Below, piece after piece: positions 19,100 through 26,776 of a DNA stretch of 64,000 nucleotides. Within the stretch, counting starts at the first letter, position 1. Each line of letters begins with the position of its first letter. The position numbers and the translations under genes were made by a program. Source of the DNA: Pirellulales bacterium (lineage in GTDB: Bacteria > Planctomycetota > Planctomycetia > Pirellulales > Lacipirellulaceae); the NCBI GenBank assembly GCA_019636345.1, contig JAHBXQ010000009.1:62001-126000 (forward strand), given 5' to 3'. The notes beneath the pieces are model-generated. The model searched no databases. It was not told the origin of the DNA and saw only the letters and a list, made by a program, of their open reading frames with translations.

Positions 19100-20110
19100 T
19101 TAATCCGCCTTTGAACTTCCGAGACCGCGGTTCACGAACTCCGTCGTGTAACTTGCCGCGGGGTCGATCGCTCCTTCGGCGAGCAGGCCCGCTTCGATCG
19201 CCGTCTGATGGAACGCGGCGACTCGTTCGGGGTCGATGGCGCCGATCCCTTTGGCGCTAGCTTCGTCTCCGTCGACGAGGCGCCACTCGCGCATCTTGGC
19301 GACGGAGTATTCGATCTGCCCGTCGGTCATCGCCGGGTTGTCTTTCTTGATCCGGGCGTTGGTGGCCGCCGCGTCGACGCCGTCGAGATACCGGCGCCAG
19401 CCGAGGATCGAGGCGTCGACGAACCGTTGCACGAGATCGGGGTTCTTCTCGATCAGTTCGGTCCGCGTTTCGAGCACGGTCGAGTAGCTGTTCCAGCCAT
19501 GATCGGCCATGAGAAACACCAGCGGCTGCTCGCCCGTCGCTTCTTGAACGCGCATCGGCTCGGCCGTCGCGTAGCCTTGCAGGACGGCTCGTTTGTCGAC
19601 CAGGAACGGGCCGAGGCTGTGGTTGTAGGGGCGAAGGTTCGCCGATTTGAAGCCATGGGCCGATTTCATCCAGAGGAAGAAGCTGTTGCGGCCCGAGTGC
19701 CCCATCAGCAGCGGCGCCTGCGTCAGGTCTTGCCAGGTCTTGTAGCCTTGCCCGGCGTGAGCGAGCAGGCATTGCGGATCCTTCTGGAAAAACGCGGCGA
19801 CGACCTTCGTGGGAATGCCTTGCTTTACGGCGTCGAACGGGGGAAGCAGGTTCGTGCCGACGAGGAACTCGATGCGGCCGAACGCCAACAGCGGTCGATT
19901 GTTCACCAACGGTCCGCCCGGCTGAATCGTGACGTCGAGCCCATGGTCGCGATACGTGCCGTCGACGACCGCCTGGTAGAAGCCTCCCAGCTCAGGCTGG
20001 GCGAGCCAGTTTGTGGCAAGGGTCGCCCTGTCGAGCCCCGCTGTCGGCGAGGCCAGGCCGGCGACCGAGGCGGCGATTGCCAGGATCAAGCTGGAACGAA
20101 GGGAGTGCAT
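19100..20110 (-). CDS. NMT1/THI5-like ABC transporter substrate-binding protein
   Basis: This 336-residue secreted binding protein has a signal peptide (MHSLRSSLILAIAASVAGLA) and the NMT1/SsuA-like fold, with features such as ATNWLAQPELGGFYQA, DHGLDVTIQPGGP and EFLVGTNLLPPFDAVKQG. Relatives bind thiamine precursors such as formylaminopyrimidine, aliphatic sulfonates, taurine or nitrate. The ligand here cannot be decided from the sequence. The protein lacks a lipobox, so it is probably periplasmic and soluble. It is third in the minus-strand order ATPase, permease, binding protein, 63 bases after the permease. Confidence 0.85.
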   Translation of the reverse strand: MHSLRSSLILAIAASVAGLASPTAGLDRATLATNWLAQPELGGFYQAVVDGTYRDHGLDVTIQPGGPLVNNRPLLAFGRIEFLVGTNLLPPFDAVKQGIPTKVVAAFFQKDPQCLLAHAGQGYKTWQDLTQAPLLMGHSGRNSFFLWMKSAHGFKSANLRPYNHSLGPFLVDKRAVLQGYATAEPMRVQEATGEQPLVFLMADHGWNSYSTVLETRTELIEKNPDLVQRFVDASILGWRRYLDGVDAAATNARIKKDNPAMTDGQIEYSVAKMREWRLVDGDEASAKGIGAIDPERVAAFHQTAIEAGLLAEGAIDPAASYTTEFVNRGLGSSKAD

Positions 20111-20173
20111 CGTCGGGCGGAGCCCTTGGGTATCGGAGGAGGAAAGCGGTAACGGTCGCCGTGCCGGGACTGG

Positions 20174-20995
20174 TTATTGGATCGCACTTTCATGCCACCG
20201 GCGGAGCAGCAGGTAGCTTAACCCCGACAGGGCGAAAAAAATCGCAATTCCCGTCAGCGAGACCAGCGTCAACGCGGCGAACATCAGCGGCGTGTCGGTG
20301 CGGAGCTGGCTGGTGAGGATCAGCGAGGCGAGCCCCGACTCGTCTCCGACGGCCCCGGTGACGAATTCGGCGACGACCGCTCCGACGAGGCTCAGGTTCC
20401 CGGCGATCCGCAGCCCCGCCAAGCAGTACGGCAGAGCCGTCGGCGCCAGCAACAGCCGCAGCCGCTGCCAGGGGTTGGCGCCGTAAAGCTGGAACAGCTC
20501 GCGCAGTCCGCGGTCCGCGCTCCGCAGGCCGACGGCCGTGTTCGAGAGGACCGGAAAGAAAGCGACGATCCATGCGCAGACGAGGTGGATCAGCGGCAGT
20601 CGCTCCATGCCGATCCAAAGCATCACCAGCGGCGCCACGGCCACCAGCGGGGTGACTTGCAGCACGATGGCGTAGGGAAACAGGCTTGCTTCGATCCAGC
20701 GGGACGAGGTAAAGACCGCCGCGAGCAGCGCTCCGCCGATCGCCGCGGCCGCGAACGCCGACAGCGTGGTGCGAAGCGTCACGGCCCACGCCGGGCCGAG
20801 CTCGTCGCGGCGTTCGATCAGGGTGGCGACGATGCGGCTTGGCGCCGGGAGGATGAAGTGCGGGACTTCCCAATGCCGGACGCTCCACTCCCATCCGCCG
20901 AGCGCCAGGGCCGCCACGACGAGCGGCGCCATCCACCGGGCGGCGCGCGCCAGCGGCCAACCCGACGTATCGGATTCCGGACTCGGCCCAGCCAT
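20174..20995 (-). CDS. ABC transporter permease (SsuC/TauC/ThiX type)
   Basis: This 273-residue integral membrane permease has about six helices. The BPD-transporter EAA-like loop is readable as ELFQLYGANPWQRLRLLLAP, and LPYCLAGLRIAGNLSLVGAVVAEF follows. It starts at the ATG at 20995, a normal length for the family; open frame upstream overlaps the ATPase gene and is not used. It works with the ATPase at 21031-21798 and the binding protein at 19100-20110. Substrate class is as for the binding protein: thiamine precursor, sulfonate or similar. Confidence 0.88.
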   Translation of the reverse strand: MAGPSPESDTSGWPLARAARWMAPLVVAALALGGWEWSVRHWEVPHFILPAPSRIVATLIERRDELGPAWAVTLRTTLSAFAAAAIGGALLAAVFTSSRWIEASLFPYAIVLQVTPLVAVAPLVMLWIGMERLPLIHLVCAWIVAFFPVLSNTAVGLRSADRGLRELFQLYGANPWQRLRLLLAPTALPYCLAGLRIAGNLSLVGAVVAEFVTGAVGDESGLASLILTSQLRTDTPLMFAALTLVSLTGIAIFFALSGLSYLLLRRWHESAIQ

Positions 20996-21030
20996 GCTCG
21001 ACGTCCCCTGCGGCGGGATCTCGGTTGGGT

Positions 21031-21798
21031 TCAACTTGCCGCCCGGGCTTCGTCGCCGGCGGCTCGCTGCAGCGCCGCCGAGACCACGGCGCACGACTCG
21101 GCGAAGCGTGCCGTGCCGCGAAGCTCGGCGGTACGGGGTTGAGGGAGATCGATCTCGATCTCCTCGACGATCCGCCCCGGGCGCGAGGACATGACCGCGA
21201 CCCGCGTCGACAAGTAAACCGACTCGTAGACGCTGTGCGTGACGAACAGCGCGGACCATCGTTGTTCGCGCCACAGGCGGAGCAGGTCGTCGTCGATTCG
21301 GTTGCGCGTGATTTCGTCGAGCGCGGCGAAGGGTTCGTCGAGCAATAGCGCCTCGGGCCGGGTCGCGAGGGCGCGGGCGACCGAGACCCGCATCTTCATC
21401 CCCCCCGAGAGTTCGCGGGGGTAGGCGTCGGCAAACTCGGCGAGCCCGACCATGGCGAGGGCCTCGTCGACGGCCGGGGCCGCCTCGGTGCGAGAGCGAT
21501 CGGCCAGCCGCAGCGGCAAATGCACGTTCGACCACGCAGTGGCCCACGGCAGCAACGTCGGCTCTTGGAAGACGAACCCCAGGCGAGCCGCGTCTCGTCG
21601 GCCGCCGAGCCAAGGGGCTTCCAGCGTGCCTGCGGTCGGCGGAATCAGGCCGGCGATCATCCGCAACAGCGTGCTCTTGCCGCACCCCGAGGGGCCAAGC
21701 AGGCTGACGAACTCCCCCGCATCGATGCGCAGCGACGCCCCGTCGACGGCCAGCGTGCCGTTGGGAAACTCCATGCGGACTTGGTGAGCGACAATCAT
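21031..21798 (-). CDS. ABC transporter ATP-binding protein (SsuB/TauB/ThiZ type)
   Basis: This 255-residue ATPase energises the neighbouring importer. Motifs in order are Walker A GPSGCGKST near residue 37, Q-loop FVFQEPTLLPW, signature LSGGMKMRVSVARAL, Walker B ALLLDEPFAALDE and the H-loop FVTHSVYESV. The ATG at 21798 is chosen because homology starts right after it (IVAHQVRMEFPNG). It also leaves a leader of about 40 bases from the putative promoter; an ATG at 21828 would fall only about nine bases from the predicted start point. First gene of the three-gene importer operon. Confidence 0.9.
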   Translation of the reverse strand: MIVAHQVRMEFPNGTLAVDGASLRIDAGEFVSLLGPSGCGKSTLLRMIAGLIPPTAGTLEAPWLGGRRDAARLGFVFQEPTLLPWATAWSNVHLPLRLADRSRTEAAPAVDEALAMVGLAEFADAYPRELSGGMKMRVSVARALATRPEALLLDEPFAALDEITRNRIDDDLLRLWREQRWSALFVTHSVYESVYLSTRVAVMSSRPGRIVEEIEIDLPQPRTAELRGTARFAESCAVVSAALQRAAGDEARAAS

Positions 21799-21843
21799 GA
21801 CAATTGCGGCGAGCGGGACCTGTGTCATGCACGTTCGCAAAGC

Positions 21844-21872
21844 AGTGTAGCACGGCCCCGCGGCTTGCGCAA
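21844..21872 (-). promoter_or_regulatory. putative promoter of the ABC importer operon
   Basis: On the minus strand, TTGCGC (21872-21867), a 17-base spacer and TACACT (21849-21844) fit a sigma-70-like promoter. The predicted start is near 21837. I looked for a thiamine-pyrophosphate riboswitch in this leader and did not find the conserved CUGAGA and ACCUGAUCUGG blocks. Confidence 0.4.
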
Positions 21873-21978
21873 TCCGCACCCGCATCTGGATGCGCGCCAA
21901 GGTGCGGGCTGGACGTGACTCCGTGGCGACGCTCCAGCCCCGGAGAACTCGTCGCTCAGGAGGCGAATGCCAGGACGC

Positions 21979-22008
21979 TTGCTGCTTTGTCCCGGATGGT
22001 CGTACAAT
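21979..22008 (+). promoter_or_regulatory. putative promoter of the 22045 gene
   Basis: TTGCTG at 21979-21984, an 18-base spacer and TACAAT at 22003-22008 (five of six matches to the -10 consensus) lie 37 bases upstream of the ATG at 22045. Together with the minus-strand promoter at 21844-21872 this makes a divergent regulatory region. Confidence 0.45.
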
Positions 22009-22044
22009 GACGGCGTGGGGGTTGCCTGCGAAGGAACCCAAAGG

Positions 22045-22713
22045 ATGTCCGCATATCGGTTCGTCGTCTTCCCGCGCGGCATGCAGCCGACGACCGACGA
22101 CGTCGCCGCGCTGGCTGACGTGGCGCCGGCGCTGGGCCATCATATTGCTTGGGGTGTCGACCGGGCCCGCGGCGGGGTGGCGGTCGCGTTCGAGGCCGAG
22201 CCCTTTGAGCGCACTCTGGCCGGGATCATCGAATTTCAAGCCCTTTTGCATCGCTGGCAAGCCCGGGGATGCGTCGTGTTGGAGAAATCCGAGTTCGTCA
22301 AGGATTCGGCCGCGCTGCGCCCGATTGCCGCATCGACTTACTCGCGAGGGATCCATCCGCTCGCCGCCGGCGCCGTTGCGGAAGCCGAGTCGCATGGGCG
22401 TTCTCCGGCGCTCGACCGGCTGCTGGTCGCCAAGCAGAATCTGGCCCACGACGCGGTCGCCCGGGCCAAGCTGCAATTCGACCGCACGGTGCAGCGGTAC
22501 GAATCGCTGAGCCGCTTTGCGACGGCGGCGCCGTACTTGGCGATGGGGTTCGGCGCGCTGTTGATCCTGGCGGCCGGATGGTACGTCAGCGTGCGGATCC
22601 TCGACTCGCCGCGCGAACGTCGTCAGCAAACGATCGAGCGATTAGCCGACGATCCGCTGCGCGAACCGCTTGCCGAGACGCCGCCGGCGGAGCAGCCCGC
22701 TGAAGAGCCGTGA
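22045..22713 (+). CDS. hypothetical protein with C-terminal membrane helix
   Basis: The product is 222 residues starting MSAYRFVVFPRGMQ. I do not recognise the family. Residues 1-105 look like a compact alpha/beta domain. Residues 105-165 are Ala-rich and helical. Residues 169-190 (YLAMGFGALLILAAGWYVSV) form one membrane helix, and the tail is acidic and Pro-rich (PPAEQPAEEP). No signal peptide is seen, so the N-terminal domain is probably cytosolic with a membrane tail. A promoter-like sequence lies 37 bases upstream. The last 91 bases overlap the end of the opposite-strand glycosidase-like frame. Confidence 0.7.
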   Translation: MSAYRFVVFPRGMQPTTDDVAALADVAPALGHHIAWGVDRARGGVAVAFEAEPFERTLAGIIEFQALLHRWQARGCVVLEKSEFVKDSAALRPIAASTYSRGIHPLAAGAVAEAESHGRSPALDRLLVAKQNLAHDAVARAKLQFDRTVQRYESLSRFATAAPYLAMGFGALLILAAGWYVSVRILDSPRERRQQTIERLADDPLREPLAETPPAEQPAEEP

Positions 22714-24164
22714 GCTCGTCGAGGCGAATCAGCGTCACGGCGCGTTTGTCGACGGCTCCGTCGCGGAGCTCGGGCGCCTGTCCCCGGGGGCCGCTTGCAG
22801 CATCCTGGCAATGACTGCGAGACTGATCGCCGAACAACGGCCAGCAGAGCGACCGTCGCAAGGGCAAGCGAGAGGGGCTCGGGCACGGCGGCAGAGCTGG
22901 CCGGAATCGCGCCCGCGCCGTACCACGTTCGCCAGCGCGCGAGATCGGCGCCGTCGACGCGTCCGTCGGCGGTCGCGTCTCCTTGCCACGGCGACGCCGC
23001 TGTCGAGCCGTACCCGCGCTGCCAGATGAGCAGATCGGCGCCGTCGATGCGGCCGTCGCTGTTGAAGTCCCCGGCCGGCGGCCCTTCGACCGGTCGCGTC
23101 CCTTTCAGCCCGGCCGGGTACTGGGCGGCTTCCAGGGTGGCGGTCCACAAATCGCCGGGATGCCCGACGGGGTTTCCCGCGGTCTGCCAGTAGTCGAGCG
23201 AGTATTGGTTCCAGCCGGAGCCGTAGTTCTGGTTCTGCACGAACCAACTCAGGGACACGATGTTGTGATTGCCCGGCGTGTGGTTCCAGGCGTTCACGTC
23301 GGCGTAGGCGCCGCGGATGAAGTCGGCCGTGACTTGTTCGTTGACGGCCAGATTGCCGGTGAGACTCGTGCTGCGGTTCCACTCGGTCAGATAGACCGGT
23401 TTGTCCTGATGGCCGTGCGAGTCGATCACCGCCAACTGCGCCGCGTAGTCGGTGCGGAACGCCTGCACCGCGGCCGCGGCGCCGACGAACGGGTTGCCGT
23501 AGGCGTGGATCGCGAACCCGTCGACGCCGGCGCCGGGCAGGGCGTCGATCGCGGCGATCGTTTGCGACAGCCAGTCGTTGCCGGCCATCCAGCGGACTCC
23601 GGGAATCACGCCGCCGGGGCTGGGGGGCGCGACCAGCACCTCGTCGTTGGGGCGCACCGCCTTGATTGCCGAGCGGATCTCGTGATAGACGTCGGCGTAC
23701 CCCGTAGGAGTGATCCGGTTGTCGGCCCAGCCGTTTCCTTCGCCGATGATGTTCGGCTCGTTGCCGATGATCCACACCCGGCTCTGGGCGCCCAGCGTGC
23801 CGACGACCCCGAGCACGGAGTTAACCCAAGTCGCCCGATGGGGGTTGCCGGGCGCGGGGATCGTTTCGCCCCAGTTGTAGTCGATGCGCGTGATGATCGC
23901 CGCGCCGTGCTGTTGGTTGATCGTCTGGTACAGCGGCGCGAAGAAACCGGCCTGCCACCACGGCTCGGAGTGGGTGACGACGGTCTCGGTCGACCATCCG
24001 CCGGTCGGGCCCGCGCCGACCTGCCAGCCGTTGAAGTTCCACCAATGGACGCCGTAGAGCTTCTCGCCGTTGGCCGATACGACGGTCGCATGGCAGGCGA
24101 GCAGGCAGAGCGCGGCGGCGCGGGCGGCGCTGTTCGATCGGACGCCTCTCGGCAAACGGTTCAA
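22623..24164 (-). CDS. PEP-CTERM glycosidase-like protein with dockerin-type repeat
   Basis: A signal segment (RAAALCLLACHATVVSA) is followed by a roughly 330-residue domain like clan GH-A (beta/alpha)8 glycosidases. IIGNEPNIIG could carry the acid/base Glu and VYLTEWNRS the nucleophile Glu. A Ca-binding dockerin-like pair follows (GDFNSDGRIDGADLLIWQR and GDATADGRVDGADLARW), then the exosortase signal VPEPLSLALATVALLAVVRR. The protein should be exported and surface-sorted. The start is uncertain: TTG codons at 24164 or 24155 fit the signal peptide and no ATG is close. The C-terminus is odd, since after the PEP-CTERM signal the frame runs 60 more Arg/Ser-rich codons over the neighbouring gene; an indel or lost stop near 22800 is possible. 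Confidence 0.75.
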   Translation of the reverse strand: MNRLPRGVRSNSAARAAALCLLACHATVVSANGEKLYGVHWWNFNGWQVGAGPTGGWSTETVVTHSEPWWQAGFFAPLYQTINQQHGAAIITRIDYNWGETIPAPGNPHRATWVNSVLGVVGTLGAQSRVWIIGNEPNIIGEGNGWADNRITPTGYADVYHEIRSAIKAVRPNDEVLVAPPSPGGVIPGVRWMAGNDWLSQTIAAIDALPGAGVDGFAIHAYGNPFVGAAAAVQAFRTDYAAQLAVIDSHGHQDKPVYLTEWNRSTSLTGNLAVNEQVTADFIRGAYADVNAWNHTPGNHNIVSLSWFVQNQNYGSGWNQYSLDYWQTAGNPVGHPGDLWTATLEAAQYPAGLKGTRPVEGPPAGDFNSDGRIDGADLLIWQRGYGSTAASPWQGDATADGRVDGADLARWRTWYGAGAIPASSAAVPEPLSLALATVALLAVVRRSVSQSLPGCCKRPPGTGARAPRRSRRQTRRDADSPRRAHGSSAGCSAGGVSASGSRSGSSANRSIVC

Positions 24165-24597
24165 AGCTCGGTCCCGGGGGAGATGACAAGGGGGAGATCG
24201 TTGCGACGAGTCCGGTCCGCTCAGCGGGACGATGTGAGTGCTGGCGGACCGGCGAACTTCATCGTAACGGAGTCCGCAGACGCCGGGCAACCAAATTCGC
24301 CGCGGGGTCGTGAGAGCGCGTGTCCTGTCAGGAAGAGCGGCTAAGAACGTCGCGCGGCGACGGACCGAGCCGTCTCGCCCGAATCCGCGACGAGCCTGGA
24401 GCAAATGCCCTGTTGACGCGACTTGGGAAACCGCGTGAAATCATGGCGACGTTCGAGACGAGCACGCCGTGACTCGCGAAGCGGCGAACGTGCAAAGGGG
24501 ACAGACCGCTCGCGAAGCGCTGCCGTCGAGGGATTGGCGGCAATGGCCCGCGAGCCGGTCCTCTCTACTCAACAGGCTGGTGTGGGAGAGCATTGAG
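24165..24597. other. 433-bp divergent intergenic region with one candidate promoter
   Basis: This separates the glycosidase-like gene from the antiporter gene. On the plus strand, TTGACG (24413-24418), 17 bases and TGAAAT (24436-24441) could drive the antiporter with a leader of about 150 bases. No other structure was seen. The open frames here have no recognisable coding features. Confidence 0.4.
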
Positions 24598-25893
24598 ATG
24601 GATCTGTTCGAACTGATTGCCGCGTTGCTCACCCTGTCAGCGGTGTTTGCGTCGATCAACGCCCGTTGGCTGCGGTTGCCGACGACCATCGGTCTGATGG
24701 CCATCGCGTTGGTGTTTTCGCTCATGCTGATCGCGCTGGGGCATTGGATCCCCGGCGTCGAACGGCAGGCCGAGAAGATCATCTCAAGCGTCGACTTCAA
24801 CAAAACGCTTATGCACGGCATGCTGGGATTCCTGCTGTTCGCGGGGGCGCTGCACGTCAATCTCAACGACCTTAAGGAACAGAAGTGGTTGATCGCCATG
24901 CTCGCGTCGGTCGGGGTCGCCCTCTCGACCGCGTTGACCGGACTGCTGGCGTGGTGCATATTTCGGGCCGTCGGGATCGAAGCCCGCTTCATCTACTGCC
25001 TGTTGTTCGGGGCGTTGATCTCGCCGACCGATCCGATCGCCGTTTTGGCCATTCTCAAGCAAGCCGGCGCCCCCAAGAATCTTGAGACCAAGATCACCGG
25101 CGAGTCGCTGTTCAACGACGGCTTGGGGGTGGTCATCTTCCTGGGGCTGTGGGAGATCGCCACCGGGCAACATGGGTTCGACGTCCCTCATCTCGCCGAG
25201 TTGTTTCTGCAGGAGGCCGTCGGAGGAGCCGTCTTCGGTTGGCTGCTGGGATACTTCGCTTTTCGCCTGCTGAAATCGATGGACAACTACTCTGTCGAGG
25301 TGCTCGTGTCGCTCGCCGTCGCCGCCGGCGGGTACGCCGTGGCGAACGCGCTGCATCTCTCCGGCCCCATTGCCATGGTCGTCGCGGGGCTGTTGATCGG
25401 CAACCACGGCCGCTCGTTCGCCATGTCGGACAAAACGGTCGAGCACCTCGACACGTTCTGGGAACTGATCGACGAGATCCTCAACGCGGTTTTGTTCGTG
25501 CTGATCGGGCTGGAGGTCGTCGTGTTCACTTTCACCGGCCAGTATCTGGCGGCGGGACTGCTGATGATCCCCGCGGTGTTGGCGGCGCGGTTCGTTTCGG
25601 TGGGACTGCCGATTGCGCTGCAGCGGTCGTCGCGCGTCCTGCATCCGCAGGCGACGAGAATCCTCACTTGGGCCGGGTTGCGAGGCGGGATCTCCGTGGC
25701 GCTCGCCTTGTCGATCCCGGCGACCGCGTTCGACGGTCAACCGATCCCCGAGCGGGAGCCGATTGTTGCGATTACCTACATCGTGGTTGTTTTTTCGGTC
25801 TTGGTGCAGGGACTCACGATCGGCACGGTGCTGCGTCGGCTTGTGCCGCCGGATTCGACCAGGGGTGCGGCAACCGAACCGACGGTCGGATGA
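24598..25893 (+). CDS. CPA1-family Na+/H+ antiporter (NhaP-like)
   Basis: This 431-residue inner-membrane cation/proton antiporter has about 12 helices. The CPA1 ion-site motif is present as FGALISPTDPIAVLAILKQAG, where the Asp of TDP is essential in relatives, and GESLFNDGLGVVIF is the second family signature with its conserved Asp. A third region, LTWAGLRGGISVALALS, matches the conserved Arg-containing helix 11. The ATG at 24598 begins the first helix; an upstream in-frame ATG at 24469 would add 43 polar residues and is not favoured. No operon partners. The protein is presumably constitutive pH or Na+ homeostasis (inference). Confidence 0.92.
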   Translation: MDLFELIAALLTLSAVFASINARWLRLPTTIGLMAIALVFSLMLIALGHWIPGVERQAEKIISSVDFNKTLMHGMLGFLLFAGALHVNLNDLKEQKWLIAMLASVGVALSTALTGLLAWCIFRAVGIEARFIYCLLFGALISPTDPIAVLAILKQAGAPKNLETKITGESLFNDGLGVVIFLGLWEIATGQHGFDVPHLAELFLQEAVGGAVFGWLLGYFAFRLLKSMDNYSVEVLVSLAVAAGGYAVANALHLSGPIAMVVAGLLIGNHGRSFAMSDKTVEHLDTFWELIDEILNAVLFVLIGLEVVVFTFTGQYLAAGLLMIPAVLAARFVSVGLPIALQRSSRVLHPQATRILTWAGLRGGISVALALSIPATAFDGQPIPEREPIVAITYIVVVFSVLVQGLTIGTVLRRLVPPDSTRGAATEPTVG

Positions 25894-25914
25894 GCTTGGG
25901 GATTCGCCGGCGTG

Positions 25915-26147
25915 CAACTCAATTGGGACTATAAATCCAAGGGCGCCTGTTTAGAGCGATCGGGCGAGATCAACACGGGCCTTCGATCCTGCTGGCCGCT
26001 TATCCGGGGATTCCGAGGACTCCATCCTGGCGGGGTGGCCTTCGCGTTCGCCGACGGGAACGTCCGGTTTTGAGCGACTCGATCGAGCATCTGACGTATC
26101 GAGCGCTCTCGACCCGCTCGGGAGCGGAAGTCGCTTCCGTACCCTGA
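25915..26147 (+). pseudogene. 3' remnant of a DUF1559 gene, frameshifted
   Basis: Right after the antiporter stop the same frame resumes as a DUF1559 C-terminus: LNWDYKSKGACLERSGEINT, then FRGLHPGGVAFAFADGNVRF, then a TGA at 26071. Reading one base back, the rest of the family tail continues as LSDSIEHLTYRALSTRSGAE to a TGA at 26145. Intact relatives read VRFLSDSI without a break, so a single-base loss in the T run at 26068-26071 explains the shift. No pilin-type N-terminus is present anywhere upstream. This is therefore the last quarter of a decayed gene. Confidence is high for the homology, lower for the exact left edge. Confidence 0.8.
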
Positions 26148-26219
26148 CCTGATTCGGCGCCGGTTCAAGACGCCCGAGCGTGATCAACCCCACATCGAGA
26201 TTCCGGGGACCCGCTGCAT

Positions 26220-26735
26220 ATGAGCGCAACGTACGAAGCGAATCGTCGATCGATGCGGTTCGGATGCCTAGTGTTGGCAGCCGCGCTGGCAGGGTGCAGC
26301 GGCGCTGAAAGCGAGGTGTCCGGGGTCGTCACGCTGGACGGGACGAAAGTCGGGCCCGGCGTGATCGTGTTCATGCCGGCCGAGGGGCCGTCCAACCCGG
26401 CCGACGGAGCCATCCGCCCCGACGGATCCTATTTCCTCAAGACGAGCCGCGAACTAAGGCTCAGGCCCGGCAAGTACAAAGTCGGGGTTTCCGTATTCGA
26501 CCAGTCTCCGGTGAAGCCTGGGGAGCGGAGCATGGTTCCTGCCAAGTACGTCACCCCGGAGAAGTTCGCCGAGCCGGCGACGTCGGGTTTGGAGTACGAG
26601 GTCGCGCCGGCCAAGAACACGATCAACGTCGAGCTCGTCTCGAAGTGGCGGCGACCCGCTCGCGGGAGAGACGAATGGTCTGCTACGGTCAATTTCGCCG
26701 ATCACGCCGAGTCATATGTCGACGCCTCGTCGTGA
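26220..26735 (+). CDS. small lipoprotein with carboxypeptidase-regulatory-like fold
   Basis: A lipobox (LAAALAGC) follows a short basic N-region. The mature part begins SGAESEVSGVVTLDGTKVGPG, a pattern common in planctomycete lipoproteins of about 130-170 residues that resemble the carboxypeptidase regulatory (transthyretin-like) fold. The start is 26220 (171 residues) or the ATG at 26253, which would leave a very short N-region. The last 25 residues are more basic than usual for the family. Such genes often follow DUF1559 genes, and here one follows a DUF1559 remnant. Function is unknown. Confidence 0.75.
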   Translation: MSATYEANRRSMRFGCLVLAAALAGCSGAESEVSGVVTLDGTKVGPGVIVFMPAEGPSNPADGAIRPDGSYFLKTSRELRLRPGKYKVGVSVFDQSPVKPGERSMVPAKYVTPEKFAEPATSGLEYEVAPAKNTINVELVSKWRRPARGRDEWSATVNFADHAESYVDASS

Positions 26736-26776
26736 CATGAGTGTGAGCGCTTGCTGCATCGCCGGCCACGCACAAA

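Noticed and set aside
20996-21853. N-terminal extension of the ABC permease (559-codon frame)
   Set aside because: The extra part overlaps the ATPase gene in another frame and encodes nothing recognisable.
21799-22044. Possible thiamine-pyrophosphate riboswitch before the NMT1/THI5-like importer
   Set aside because: Looked for the conserved CUGAGA and ACCUGAUCUGG blocks on the minus strand and did not find them.
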